Source: Sulfurovum sp. (GTDB lineage Bacteria > Campylobacterota > Campylobacteria > Campylobacterales > Sulfurovaceae). From it: DNA of 9,440 bases. Position 1 is the first letter of the stretch, and each line of letters starts with the position of its first letter. The notes under the pieces were generated by a model that did not search any database, was not told the DNA's origin, and worked only from the letters and a program-made list of their open reading frames with translations. The stretch lies in NCBI GenBank assembly GCA_003978375.1, contig QNZW01000219.1:1-9440 (forward strand), written 5' to 3'. A program made the position numbers and the translations under genes. Shown in pieces: positions 1 through 5,958 of the stretch.

Positions 1-141
1 AAAAGTAATTCATCACTTGTGCAAAATGCGATAGAGGAATTGGATGCCGATGCTGTCATAGAAAAAAAGATTCAAGAGAAAGATTTGTCTGATTATCAAT
101 TTTATCCTGTCGTCATGATGGGTATAAACTATTCATTCTAA
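1..141 (+). CDS. C-terminal end of a probable outer-membrane beta-barrel protein (5' truncated)
   Basis: The first base is in frame with 46 sense codons ending in TAA at 139-141; the start lies upstream of the window. The visible peptide has a charged stretch (residues about 12-32, rich in Glu, Asp and Lys) and ends in YPVVMMGINYSF. Hydrophobic or aromatic residues alternate back from a terminal Phe (F at -1, Y at -3, I at -5, M at -7, V at -9). This is the established C-terminal beta-signal read by the BAM complex, so the protein is inferred to be an outer-membrane barrel. The fragment is too short to tell a porin from a receptor or other barrel family. A 7-bp all-A/T hairpin (141-147 with 153-159) overlaps the stop codon, but it has no U-tract and is a poor terminator. 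Confidence 0.6.
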   Translation, partial: KSNSSLVQNAIEELDADAVIEKKIQEKDLSDYQFYPVVMMGINYSF

Positions 142-199
142 ATAAAATAGACTTTTATTAGTAAATAAATATACCTCATTTTAAGACTTTAAATTTAAA

Positions 200-255
200 G
201 AAGGCACTCCTAAAGACTCATTATGGGTATTTAGGCTTAGTAAGAAGTGTCCTTC
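200..255. other. Imperfect inverted repeat able to form a three-arm cruciform or RNA junction
   Basis: The outer arms GAAGGCACT (200-208) and AGTGTCCTTC (246-255) pair over 9 bp with one bulged T (250). Inside, CCTAAA (209-214) pairs with TTTAGG (230-235), continuing after one mismatch into ACTC/GGGT (216-219 with 225-228, one G-T pair). A short CTT/AAG hairpin (236-238 with 242-244) fills the remaining gap. The pairings are seen directly. It could be a 3' end structure of the upstream gene, a protein-binding site or a small dispersed repeat. There is no U-tract on the + strand, so a canonical intrinsic terminator is unlikely. Confidence 0.4.
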
Positions 256-393
256 GTATAATAAAATATCCAATTTTTTGAATTAAGTTCCTTTTAGAGA
301 TCTGCATCAAGCTAAAAAACTTACATTTTTTGTCAAGAATTTTTTAAAAGAAAAAAACCTCTATATTTCATAAAATCTTAAAAAATATTTCGG

Positions 394-399
394 TATAAT
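394..399 (+). promoter_or_regulatory. Sigma-70 -10 box (TATAAT) upstream of the rpsB leader
   Basis: A consensus TATAAT preceded by TTTCGG. No recognisable -35 hexamer sits 17 bp upstream, but several A and T tracts lie between 314 and 357. Vegetative promoters of Helicobacter and Campylobacter are known for a strong -10, a weak or absent -35 and periodic upstream T-rich tracts. Transcription would start near 405-407, giving an unusually long 5' leader of about 265 nt if it drives rpsB-tsf. Confidence 0.55.
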
Positions 400-422
400 C
401 GCGTTCTTATTTAACTGTACAA

Positions 423-617
423 AAAAGCGACTACTCGTGTGCGTGCTCTGCTGAAGAGAACATAGCGTTAGCGTAAGTCAAATGGGCTTTGCTTATTTGA
501 CGGTCTTTTGAATAAAAATACACATGTAGTTATTCCTTGCACGGTTGTGTGATGTCAGGTTTGGCATGAACATTGAGGACTACAGCGGATTAAACCTAGT
601 GATGAAGCTATGCTTTT
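423..617 (+). ncRNA. Candidate structured RNA: rpsB leader or independent small RNA
   Basis: The block is visibly less AT-rich than its flanks. A closing helix AAAAGCG (423-429) pairs with TGCTTTT (611-617), with one G-U. A second helix pairs 430-433 and 436-441 with 527-530 and 521-526, leaving a small bulge at 434-435. Inside it are a CTCT/AGAG hairpin (446-449 with 455-458) and a strong 10-bp hairpin (477-486 with 492-501, loop 487-491). Further on are a CAC/GTG hairpin (540-542 with 547-549) and AGGTTTGG/TTAAACCT (557-564 with 590-597, two G-U). All were found by hand; none was energy-minimised. Ribosomal protein S2 is known to control its own operon through the leader in gammaproteobacteria, so an S2-responsive leader is a natural inference. 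I do not recognise it as 6S, SRP, RNase P, tmRNA or a named riboswitch. Confidence 0.4.
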
Positions 618-658
618 AACTGAGTATTTAAATATAAATATTCTATTAACAATATACC

Positions 659-664
659 AAGGAG
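659..664 (+). promoter_or_regulatory. Ribosome binding site of rpsB
   Basis: AAGGAG lies 6 nt before the ATG at 671, in an otherwise A/T-rich, probably unstructured stretch. It fixes the start at 671 rather than the in-frame ATG three codons later. Confidence 0.8.
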
Positions 665-670
665 AAAATT

Positions 671-1855
671 ATGGTAACAATGAAAGACTTACTCGAATGT
701 GGTGTACACTTCGGACACCAAACTAGAAGATGGAATCCAAAAATGAAAAAATACATTTTTGGTGCAAGAAAAAACATCTATATTATTGACCTTCAAAAAA
801 CACTTAGATATTTCAAATATACTTACAATATAGTAAGAGATGCAGCCGCAGAAGGACAAACAGTCCTTTTTGTAGGTACGAAAAAACAAGCCAGACAAGC
901 CGTAAAAGAACATGCAGAAAGATGTGGTATGCCTTATGTTTCTACACGATGGTTAGGTGGAATGTTAACCAACTACCCAACGATGAAAAAGTCTATTAGA
1001 AAGCTTGAAATTATTGAGCAGATGGAAGAGAATGGTCAACTTGATATGTTGACAAAAAAAGAAGCATTGATGCTTTTAAGAAAAAAAGAGAAGTTAAGTT
1101 CATACCTTGAAGGGTTTAGACACATGAAAAAACTTCCAGAGTTGATGTTTGTTATCGATACAGTCAAAGAGCATATTGCAGTAAAAGAAGCAAAAAGAAT
1201 GGGTATGAAAGTGGTTGCACCACTTGATACAAACTGTGATCCAGATGTGGTTGATTTCCCAATTCCTGGAAATGATGATGCAATTCGTTCTATTAACCTT
1301 TTCTGTAAAGAGATGGCTGAAGCAATTATCGAAGGAAAAGCAGCTTATGCAGAAGCACATGGTGAAGATGTGGATGAAGTCGCTTTTAATGCAGAGATGG
1401 CAGAAGTGATGACAGAAGTGGGAGAAGAGGTCAAAAGAGAAGAAGCAGCGGTTACAAGTGAAACAGCTACTAAAGCAACAGAAGCAATTGCAGAGGTTGC
1501 CACAGAAGCAAAAACAGATGCCAAAGAAGAAAAAATAGAGAAAAAAGTAGCAAAAGAAGAGAAGCCAAAAGAAGAAGAAAAAGCAAAAGAAGAGAAAGCA
1601 AAGGAAACTGAGAAGACAGAAAAAAAACCTGCTAAAAAAACAGCAACAAAAGCAGATAAAAAAGGGGATGACCTTACTAAAATTGTTGGTGTGGGTAAGG
1701 TATATCAAGGAAAACTCAATGACGAAGGTTTCTATACATTTGATGATGTAGCAAATATGACAGAAGCACAAATTCAGGTCATGGAAGAAAAATATAGCTT
1801 TAAAGGTGACTTTAAAGAGGCAGTAGCATCTGCAAAAGAATTAGCAAAGGCGTAA
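671..1855 (+). CDS. rpsB: 30S ribosomal protein S2 with a long C-terminal extension and appended HHH-like domain
   Basis: Component of the small ribosomal subunit that joins late in 30S assembly, near S1 and the mRNA exit side. Residues 1 to about 225 are a full S2 core: [20 protein letters not shown] near the N-terminus, FVGTKKQA (67-74), RWLGGMLTN (93-101) and [27 protein letters not shown] inside 182-208. The core closely matches the Helicobacter-type S2 as I remember it. S2 is usually about 240-265 residues, whereas this one has 394. Residues about 226-332 form a Glu/Lys/Ala-rich low-complexity, probably disordered or helical linker. Residues 333-394 form a compact module beginning [17 protein letters not shown] with GFYTFDDVA downstream, resembling helix-hairpin-helix modules. 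The reading frame is intact throughout. The gene is followed 2 nt later by tsf. Confidence 0.97.
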   Translation: MVTMKDLLECGVHFGHQTRRWNPKMKKYIFGARKNIYIIDLQKTLRYFKYTYNIVRDAAAEGQTVLFVGTKKQARQAVKEHAERCGMPYVSTRWLGGMLTNYPTMKKSIRKLEIIEQMEENGQLDMLTKKEALMLLRKKEKLSSYLEGFRHMKKLPELMFVIDTVKEHIAVKEAKRMGMKVVAPLDTNCDPDVVDFPIPGNDDAIRSINLFCKEMAEAIIEGKAAYAEAHGEDVDEVAFNAEMAEVMTEVGEEVKREEAAVTSETATKATEAIAEVATEAKTDAKEEKIEKKVAKEEKPKEEEKAKEEKAKETEKTEKKPAKKTATKADKKGDDLTKIVGVGKVYQGKLNDEGFYTFDDVANMTEAQIQVMEEKYSFKGDFKEAVASAKELAKA

Positions 1856-1857
1856 AT

Positions 1858-2919
1858 ATGGCAAATTTTGGACCAAAAGATATTAAAAAACTCAGAGAGA
1901 TGACTGATGCGGGAATGATGGACTGTAAAAAGGCACTCACTGAAGCCGATGGAGATATGGATAAGGCAGTTGAATGGTTGCGTGATCAAGGTATGGGTGC
2001 AGCAGCTAAAAAAGCAGGAAAAGTAGCAGCCGAAGGTGCTATTGGTATAAAAGTAGATGGTAAAAAAGCAGTGATTGTTGAGATTAACTCACAGACTGAC
2101 TTTGTGGCACAAAATGATAAATTTAAAGACTTGCTTTCAACAGTTGTGGCACATGCATTTGATAATAATCTTGCTGATGCTGAAGCGATTAATGATTCTA
2201 CTATCAATGGTGAAGCATTTTCTGAGTATCTTTCTCAGCAAGTTGCCGTGATTGGTGAAAAACTTGTGGTAAGAAGATCTGCACTGATTCAAGGTGATGA
2301 GAATACAGCAGTCAATGCCTATGTACACTCAAATCAACAAAATGGTGTTATCATCGAAGCAAAATGTGATTCTGTAGCAACAGCTGAAGCAATGATGCCA
2401 GTACTTAAAGAAATAGCCATGCATGCAGCTGCAATGGCACCAACAACACTTTCTTATAAAGATTTTGATGCACAATATGTTGCCGATGAAACAAAAGGTA
2501 GAATTGTAGCGATTGAAACAGAGAATGAAGAGCTTAGACGTCTTGGAAAAACAGAAAAAAATGTTCCTCAATATATCTCTATGAGTCAATTGACAGATGA
2601 GGTCATGGCTCAAGCAGAAAAAGCATTGAAAGCTGAGCTTGCAGCAGAGGGTAAACCAGAGAAAATTTGGGATAAAATCCTTCCAGGTAAAATTGCTAGA
2701 TTTATCTCTGACAATACGACCCTTGACCAAGAGCAGTGTCTTCTTGATCAAAAATTTGTAATGGATGACAGTAAAACTGTGGCTCAGTACTTAGAAGAAA
2801 AAGCAAAAGCAGCTGGTGGCACAGCTACAATTACTAGCTTTACTAGACTTGAAGTGGGTGAGGGGATTGAAGTAAAAGAAGAAGATTTCGCAGCAGAAGT
2901 AGCCGCACAAATGGCATAA
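1858..2919 (+). CDS. tsf: Elongation factor Ts
   Basis: Nucleotide-exchange factor that releases GDP from EF-Tu in the cytoplasm. The N-terminal UBA-like domain (about 1-54) includes KKLREMTDAGMMDCKKAL and AVEWLRDQG. The EF-Tu contact motif TDFVAQN is at residues 80-86, corresponding to TDFVAKD in E. coli. The protein has 353 residues, longer than the E. coli protein (about 283) but of the length I expect for Campylobacterota, with extended core and dimerisation regions. The ATG lies 2 nt after the rpsB stop, with AAAGG at 1846-1850 inside the rpsB 3' end as its ribosome binding site. The two are therefore one transcription unit and probably translationally coupled, the conserved bacterial arrangement. 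Two hairpins follow the stop. Confidence 0.97.
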   Translation: MANFGPKDIKKLREMTDAGMMDCKKALTEADGDMDKAVEWLRDQGMGAAAKKAGKVAAEGAIGIKVDGKKAVIVEINSQTDFVAQNDKFKDLLSTVVAHAFDNNLADAEAINDSTINGEAFSEYLSQQVAVIGEKLVVRRSALIQGDENTAVNAYVHSNQQNGVIIEAKCDSVATAEAMMPVLKEIAMHAAAMAPTTLSYKDFDAQYVADETKGRIVAIETENEELRRLGKTEKNVPQYISMSQLTDEVMAQAEKALKAELAAEGKPEKIWDKILPGKIARFISDNTTLDQEQCLLDQKFVMDDSKTVAQYLEEKAKAAGGTATITSFTRLEVGEGIEVKEEDFAAEVAAQMA

Positions 2920-2920
2920 T

Positions 2921-2944
2921 ACTTTTCTACATCCTTAGAAAAGT
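2921..2944 (+). terminator. Probable 3' end hairpin of the rpsB-tsf operon
   Basis: ACTTTTCTA (2921-2929) pairs perfectly with TAGAAAAGT (2936-2944) around a 6-nt loop, starting one base after the tsf stop. The stem is A/T-rich and only a short TTTG follows, so it is a weak intrinsic terminator by the E. coli model. Its placement, immediately after the last operon gene and before a new promoter, supports the role. Confidence 0.4.
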
Positions 2945-2954
2945 TTGTCCGATT

Positions 2955-2971
2955 ATGTACCCATGGTACAT
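2955..2971. other. Perfect 7-bp inverted repeat downstream of tsf
   Basis: ATGTACC (2955-2961) and GGTACAT (2965-2971) pair perfectly around CAT. No U-run follows on either strand. It may assist termination or RNA 3' end protection together with the preceding hairpin, or be a protein-binding site. The function is not shown by the sequence. Confidence 0.35.
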
Positions 2972-3051
2972 TCTCGAACAACACTTTACACCTTCATCTT
3001 TAAATCTGCCAAAAAACAAAAAGAGTCTATAAGAACCATACTTTTTTATGA

Positions 3052-3057
3052 TAAAAT
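3052..3057 (+). promoter_or_regulatory. Candidate -10 box for the ABC ATPase gene
   Basis: TAAAAT follows CTTTTTTATGA, the T-tract-plus-minus-10 layout common in this phylum. Initiation near 3063-3065 would leave a leader of about 20 nt carrying AAGG (3074-3077), 6 nt before the ATG. Confidence 0.4.
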
Positions 3058-3083
3058 ACAACTAAATTATTTTAAGGTTTATT

Positions 3084-3734
3084 ATGTCTCAACCTCTTTT
3101 AGAAGTGAATAATATTGCACATAGTTTTGATACACTTTTATTTTCAAATGTAAATTTTTCATTGCTTCCTTCTCAGAGCAAAGCTATCGTAGGGCGAAGT
3201 GGTTCTGGTAAATCAACACTTCTTCATATTTTTTCTACATTTATTAAACCTGATGAGGGGTCAGTAAAGTTGTTTGATAAAGAAATCTATGCACAAAAAG
3301 ACAATGCCATTGAAGCATTACGACGGTATGATTTGGGGATTATCTTTCAATTTCATTATCTGTTTAAAGGGATGTCTGCACGAGACAATATTGAGGTTGC
3401 TAGTTTACTTAGTGGTGAGAAGATAGATGATGCAATTTTAGAAAAATTAGAGATAAAATCATTGATGCAACAAAAAGTAGGTGAACTCTCAGGAGGACAA
3501 CAACAACGCGTTTCTATTGCCAGAGTGCTCAGTAAAAAACCCCGTATTATTTTTGCAGATGAACCTACAGGTAATTTAGACAAAGAGACAGCAAAGCTTG
3601 TGATGGATGTTCTTTTGACATATATTCAAGAGACAGATGCAGCATTGGTACTTGTGACCCATGATGAAGCATTGGCTAAAAGGTGCGATAAAATATATAG
3701 ATTAGAAGATCAGGTATTACTCGATGAAGATTAA
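3084..3734 (+). CDS. LolD/MacB-type ABC transporter ATP-binding protein
   Basis: Cytoplasmic ATPase subunit of an ABC exporter. All nucleotide-binding motifs are present: Walker A GRSGSGKST (37-45), Q-loop Gln89 in GIIFQF, signature LSGGQQQR (135-142), Walker B RIIFADE (154-160), D-loop GNLD (163-166) and H-loop His193 in VTHDEA. At 216 residues it is a bare ATPase domain without a fused permease. The FADEPTGNLD sequence and overall size are typical of the LolD/MacB/FtsE family, which extracts lipoproteins or drives mechanotransmission across the periplasm. No permease gene is visible nearby, so the substrate is undefined. An ATPase gene directly downstream of tsf is also found, as I recall, in Campylobacter jejuni. 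Its last 11 bases overlap the next small gene. Confidence 0.88.
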   Translation: MSQPLLEVNNIAHSFDTLLFSNVNFSLLPSQSKAIVGRSGSGKSTLLHIFSTFIKPDEGSVKLFDKEIYAQKDNAIEALRRYDLGIIFQFHYLFKGMSARDNIEVASLLSGEKIDDAILEKLEIKSLMQQKVGELSGGQQQRVSIARVLSKKPRIIFADEPTGNLDKETAKLVMDVLLTYIQETDAALVLVTHDEALAKRCDKIYRLEDQVLLDED

Positions 3735-3849
3735 TGTAACGCATGCACTCTATAGTGTAAGCATGATAATGTTAGCATTTATCACGGCTATTGTTGTAAC
3801 AAAGATGATTTCAAAATATATCAATCAGAAGAAAGAAAATGATAAATAA
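3724..3849 (+). CDS. 41-residue single-pass membrane microprotein
   Basis: The ATG at 3724 overlaps the end of the ATPase gene by 11 bases in another frame and is read to TAA at 3847-3849. AGG at 3712-3714 lies 9 nt upstream as a modest ribosome binding site. The peptide is MKINVTHALYSVSMIMLAFI, then TAIVVTKMIS, then a polar Lys-rich end KYINQKKENDK. Residues about 8-29 can span a membrane and the basic C-terminus would stay in the cytoplasm (N-out/C-in). I do not recognise a family. The overlap implies translational coupling with the ATPase, so it could be a small accessory subunit, but it could also be a chance ORF. Its hydrophobic-then-basic layout argues mildly for being real. Confidence 0.5.
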   Translation: MKINVTHALYSVSMIMLAFITAIVVTKMISKYINQKKENDK

Positions 3850-3879
3850 CAACAGTATACAAAGTATGATTTTGTTGTT
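3848..3879 (+). other. Two-tier hairpin between the microprotein and kinase genes
   Basis: AACAACA (3848-3854), starting in the microprotein stop codon, pairs perfectly with TGTTGTT (3873-3879). Inside it ATAC (3857-3860) pairs with GTAT (3864-3867) around AAA. The stem ends 9 nt before the kinase ribosome binding site. It lacks a U-tract after the stem, so it may dampen rather than end transcription or may protect the upstream mRNA. Confidence 0.3.
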
Positions 3880-3901
3880 GATGTGCTAAGAGGATAATAA
3901 G

Positions 3902-5191
3902 GTGCTACTTATAGAGCGTTACTTACCCAAAGTCGTGCTTATGGAAGATGCACATGCACAAAAGGTGCAGGAAAAATTACTTAAAATTATTTTAGTGATT
4001 ACTTGTGTGATTGCAGCCTTTACTGTAGGTTTAGCATGGTTTGATATGTTGCCTTTTTCTTCCCTTTATACAGAGATATTGGCACTCTATACGCTCCTTA
4101 ATATGTTTAGTTATTATGCTTTGCATAAAGGATATATTCAGTATAGCTTTACTGTAAATTTTCTTATGTTTTTTTCTTTGGTTACTTTTGCTATGATGAG
4201 TGCAGAGGTAAATTATGATGCATTAAGAATGCTCTGGTTTTTTCTGCTTAGTTTTGCTGCATATATCTTAGGTGGGAAATGGTATGGTGTGGGTGTGAGT
4301 GTCGTTATTGTGAGTATTGTAGCGGTATCACTTTTGATAGTAGATTTACATTTGAGTCACTATGAAATTTTTACTTTTTTTGCATCTTTTATTGCTTTTT
4401 CGGCCTTTGCCTTTTATTTTTTGTGGAAAATACATATAGATAACCAAACATTTCAAGCACATATAGATCAAGAGATTATAAAACGCCAAACCCAAGAGCA
4501 AATACTCTTACGTCATCAACGTATGGTGCATATGGGTGAGATGATAGATGCCATTGCACATCAGTGGAGACAGCCATTGATGCAAGGCAATATGATATTG
4601 CTTAATATGCAAGAGGAGTTGGACAATACAACATACATAGAAGAAAAAATTGATGCACTTAGCAAACTAAATCAGCATATGTCTCAAACCATTGATGATT
4701 TTAGAACATTACTGCATGATCAAAAAGAGAAAAAAGTATTTGGGCTTAAAGTATGTATGATGGAAGTGGCAACATTGATGACGTATCAATTAAAAAATAT
4801 TGATATCATTTATGATATACAAGAAAAAGAGCAAATACTAGGATATAAAAATGAGTGCATACAGGTGATGATTATACTGCTTTCTAATGCTTCAGATGCT
4901 CTCATTTATCGTAAGATTCACGCACCCAAAATTATCATATCACACAAAAAAGACAAACAGTGGATACAAATAGAAGTGCTTGATAACGCTGGAGGTATTG
5001 ATGAGGCTATTAGAAAAAAGCTATTTGATCCTTATGTTGGTACCCAACATAAAGAAAAAGCCACAGGATTGGGACTTTATATTGCCAAGATAATTGTAGA
5101 AGAGACGATGCATGGGATACTGAGTGTCTCTCATGCAGAAGAGGGTGCTAAGTTTATTATAAAATTAAAAAGGCAGGATGCGAATACGTAG
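3902..5191 (+). CDS. Membrane-bound sensor histidine kinase
   Basis: Two-component kinase predicted to autophosphorylate and pass phosphate to the regulator encoded next. The N-terminal half has about six membrane segments (roughly 27-47, 56-76, 79-100, 107-123, 128-148, 155-176) with only short loops, so there is no sizeable periplasmic sensor. A short coiled linker (178-205) leads to the H-box MIDAIAHQWRQPL with phospho-acceptor His220, then a dimerisation helix to about 270. The ATPase domain shows the N-box LLSNASDAL (Asn329), G1 DNAGG (361-365), FDPYVGT and G2 GLGLYIAK (389-396). The start is GTG at 3902, chosen because AAGAGGA (3888-3894) sits 7 nt upstream; the next Met is residue 14. 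The stimulus is unknown: it may be sensed in the bilayer or through a partner protein. Confidence 0.93.
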   Translation: MLLIERYLPKVVLMEDAHAQKVQEKLLKIILVITCVIAAFTVGLAWFDMLPFSSLYTEILALYTLLNMFSYYALHKGYIQYSFTVNFLMFFSLVTFAMMSAEVNYDALRMLWFFLLSFAAYILGGKWYGVGVSVVIVSIVAVSLLIVDLHLSHYEIFTFFASFIAFSAFAFYFLWKIHIDNQTFQAHIDQEIIKRQTQEQILLRHQRMVHMGEMIDAIAHQWRQPLMQGNMILLNMQEELDNTTYIEEKIDALSKLNQHMSQTIDDFRTLLHDQKEKKVFGLKVCMMEVATLMTYQLKNIDIIYDIQEKEQILGYKNECIQVMIILLSNASDALIYRKIHAPKIIISHKKDKQWIQIEVLDNAGGIDEAIRKKLFDPYVGTQHKEKATGLGLYIAKIIVEETMHGILSVSHAEEGAKFIIKLKRQDANT

Positions 5192-5250
5192 ATTGCCCTA
5201 TGTGTATTTGAGATAACACAAACATAACGCTAATTTTAGTAATTCTATCG

Positions 5251-5256
5251 CATAAT
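5251..5256 (+). promoter_or_regulatory. Candidate -10 box placing the response-regulator start at the mRNA 5' end
   Basis: CATAAT (5251-5256) lies 5 nt before the ATG at 5262. Initiation at the usual distance would begin at or within a base of the ATG, giving a leaderless mRNA. No Shine-Dalgarno sequence is usable before this ATG. The -35 region is not recognisable, and co-transcription from the kinase gene remains possible. Confidence 0.3.
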
Positions 5257-5261
5257 ATGGA

Positions 5262-5951
5262 ATGAAAGAGATTTTAAAATCCCATACGATACTGTATGCA
5301 GAAGATGATAAAGCCATTCAAATCCATACAGAAGAGTATTTGAAACGTTATTTTCATACGGTTTATGTGGCAAGTGATGGCAAAGAAGCCTTAAGCTTGT
5401 ATAAACAGTATGCACCAGATGTTATGATGCTAGATATTCAGATGCCCTACATAGATGGACTAGAGGTTGCTAGACATATACGTAAAAATAATCAAACAGC
5501 ACCCATAGTCATTTTTACCGCATTTACAGATACGCCTCGCTTAATAGAAGCAACAGAACTGAACCTATCTAAATATTTGGTCAAGCCAGTAGCTCTCACT
5601 GCCTTCAAAGAAGCTTTGTTAAAAATATCTCAACAGCTAGAACATATAAACAATACAGAAATTATATTTGAAAATGGCTATAAATGGCATACCCAAAAAG
5701 CAATACTCACACAAGACAATAGACAAATTTTTCTTACAGAAAAAGAGAAAACACTCTTGGCACTTTTGGTCAAAAATCATTATCAATGTGTCTCTTTTGA
5801 AGAGATTATGGCACAGGTATGGGAAGATGATTTTGATGCAGAAATTTCTATCCAATCTGTCAAATTTCAAGTAAGTATGCTACGTAAAAAATTGCCTAAA
5901 GATAGTATTGTAAATATCTATGCCAAAGGATACAAACTGATTTTATCTTAA
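5262..5951 (+). CDS. OmpR/PhoB-family response regulator
   Basis: Cytoplasmic DNA-binding transcription regulator, partner of the kinase just upstream (70-nt gap). The receiver domain (about 7-122) has the acidic pocket Glu14, Asp15 and Asp16, phospho-acceptor Asp58 in MMLDIQMP, Thr86 in IFTAFTD and the conserved Lys108-Pro109. Residues about 134-229 form a winged helix. LTEKEKTLLALL (158-169) is the usual first helix, SIQSVKFQVSMLRKKL (196-211) the recognition helix, and IYAKGYKLIL the closing wing strand. The length of 229 is normal for the family. The ATG has no clear ribosome binding site. The gene ends 7 nt from the convergent prfB stop, with only a weak GCCC/GGGC pairing (5952-5955 with 5970-5973) between them. 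The target genes cannot be read from this window. Confidence 0.93.
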   Translation: MKEILKSHTILYAEDDKAIQIHTEEYLKRYFHTVYVASDGKEALSLYKQYAPDVMMLDIQMPYIDGLEVARHIRKNNQTAPIVIFTAFTDTPRLIEATELNLSKYLVKPVALTAFKEALLKISQQLEHINNTEIIFENGYKWHTQKAILTQDNRQIFLTEKEKTLLALLVKNHYQCVSFEEIMAQVWEDDFDAEISIQSVKFQVSMLRKKLPKDSIVNIYAKGYKLILS

Positions 5952-5958
5952 GCCCTCA

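Larger units (their letters stand above)
142..670. other. 529-bp intergenic/leader region upstream of rpsB
   Basis: No convincing protein gene is present. From left to right it holds a 14-bp perfect A/T palindrome (187-200), a three-way-junction inverted repeat (200-255), a run of A and T tracts (A at 314-319, T at 326-331, T at 340-345, A at 351-357) that may curve the DNA, a TATAAT box (394-399), and a relatively GC-rich foldable block (423-617). An AT-rich stretch then ends in the rpsB ribosome binding site. The only ORF of note is a 17-codon one at 566-619 lying inside the foldable block. Confidence 0.7.

Noticed and set aside
423..617. 6S, SRP, RNase P, tmRNA or a known riboswitch
   Set aside because: No recognised core motif of any of these families was found, and the hand-drawn fold is branched rather than the single rod with central bubble of 6S RNA.
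411..622. Direct repeats TTAACTG (411-417 and 616-622) flanking the structured block as insertion-site duplications
   Set aside because: Seven bases of AT-rich sequence are not significant and there are no terminal inverted repeats or transposase.
1100..1771. 223-codon minus-strand frame antisense to rpsB
   Set aside because: Its Phe/Cys-rich translation is the mirror of the purine-rich S2 linker; there is no domain or ribosome binding site and S2 is certain.
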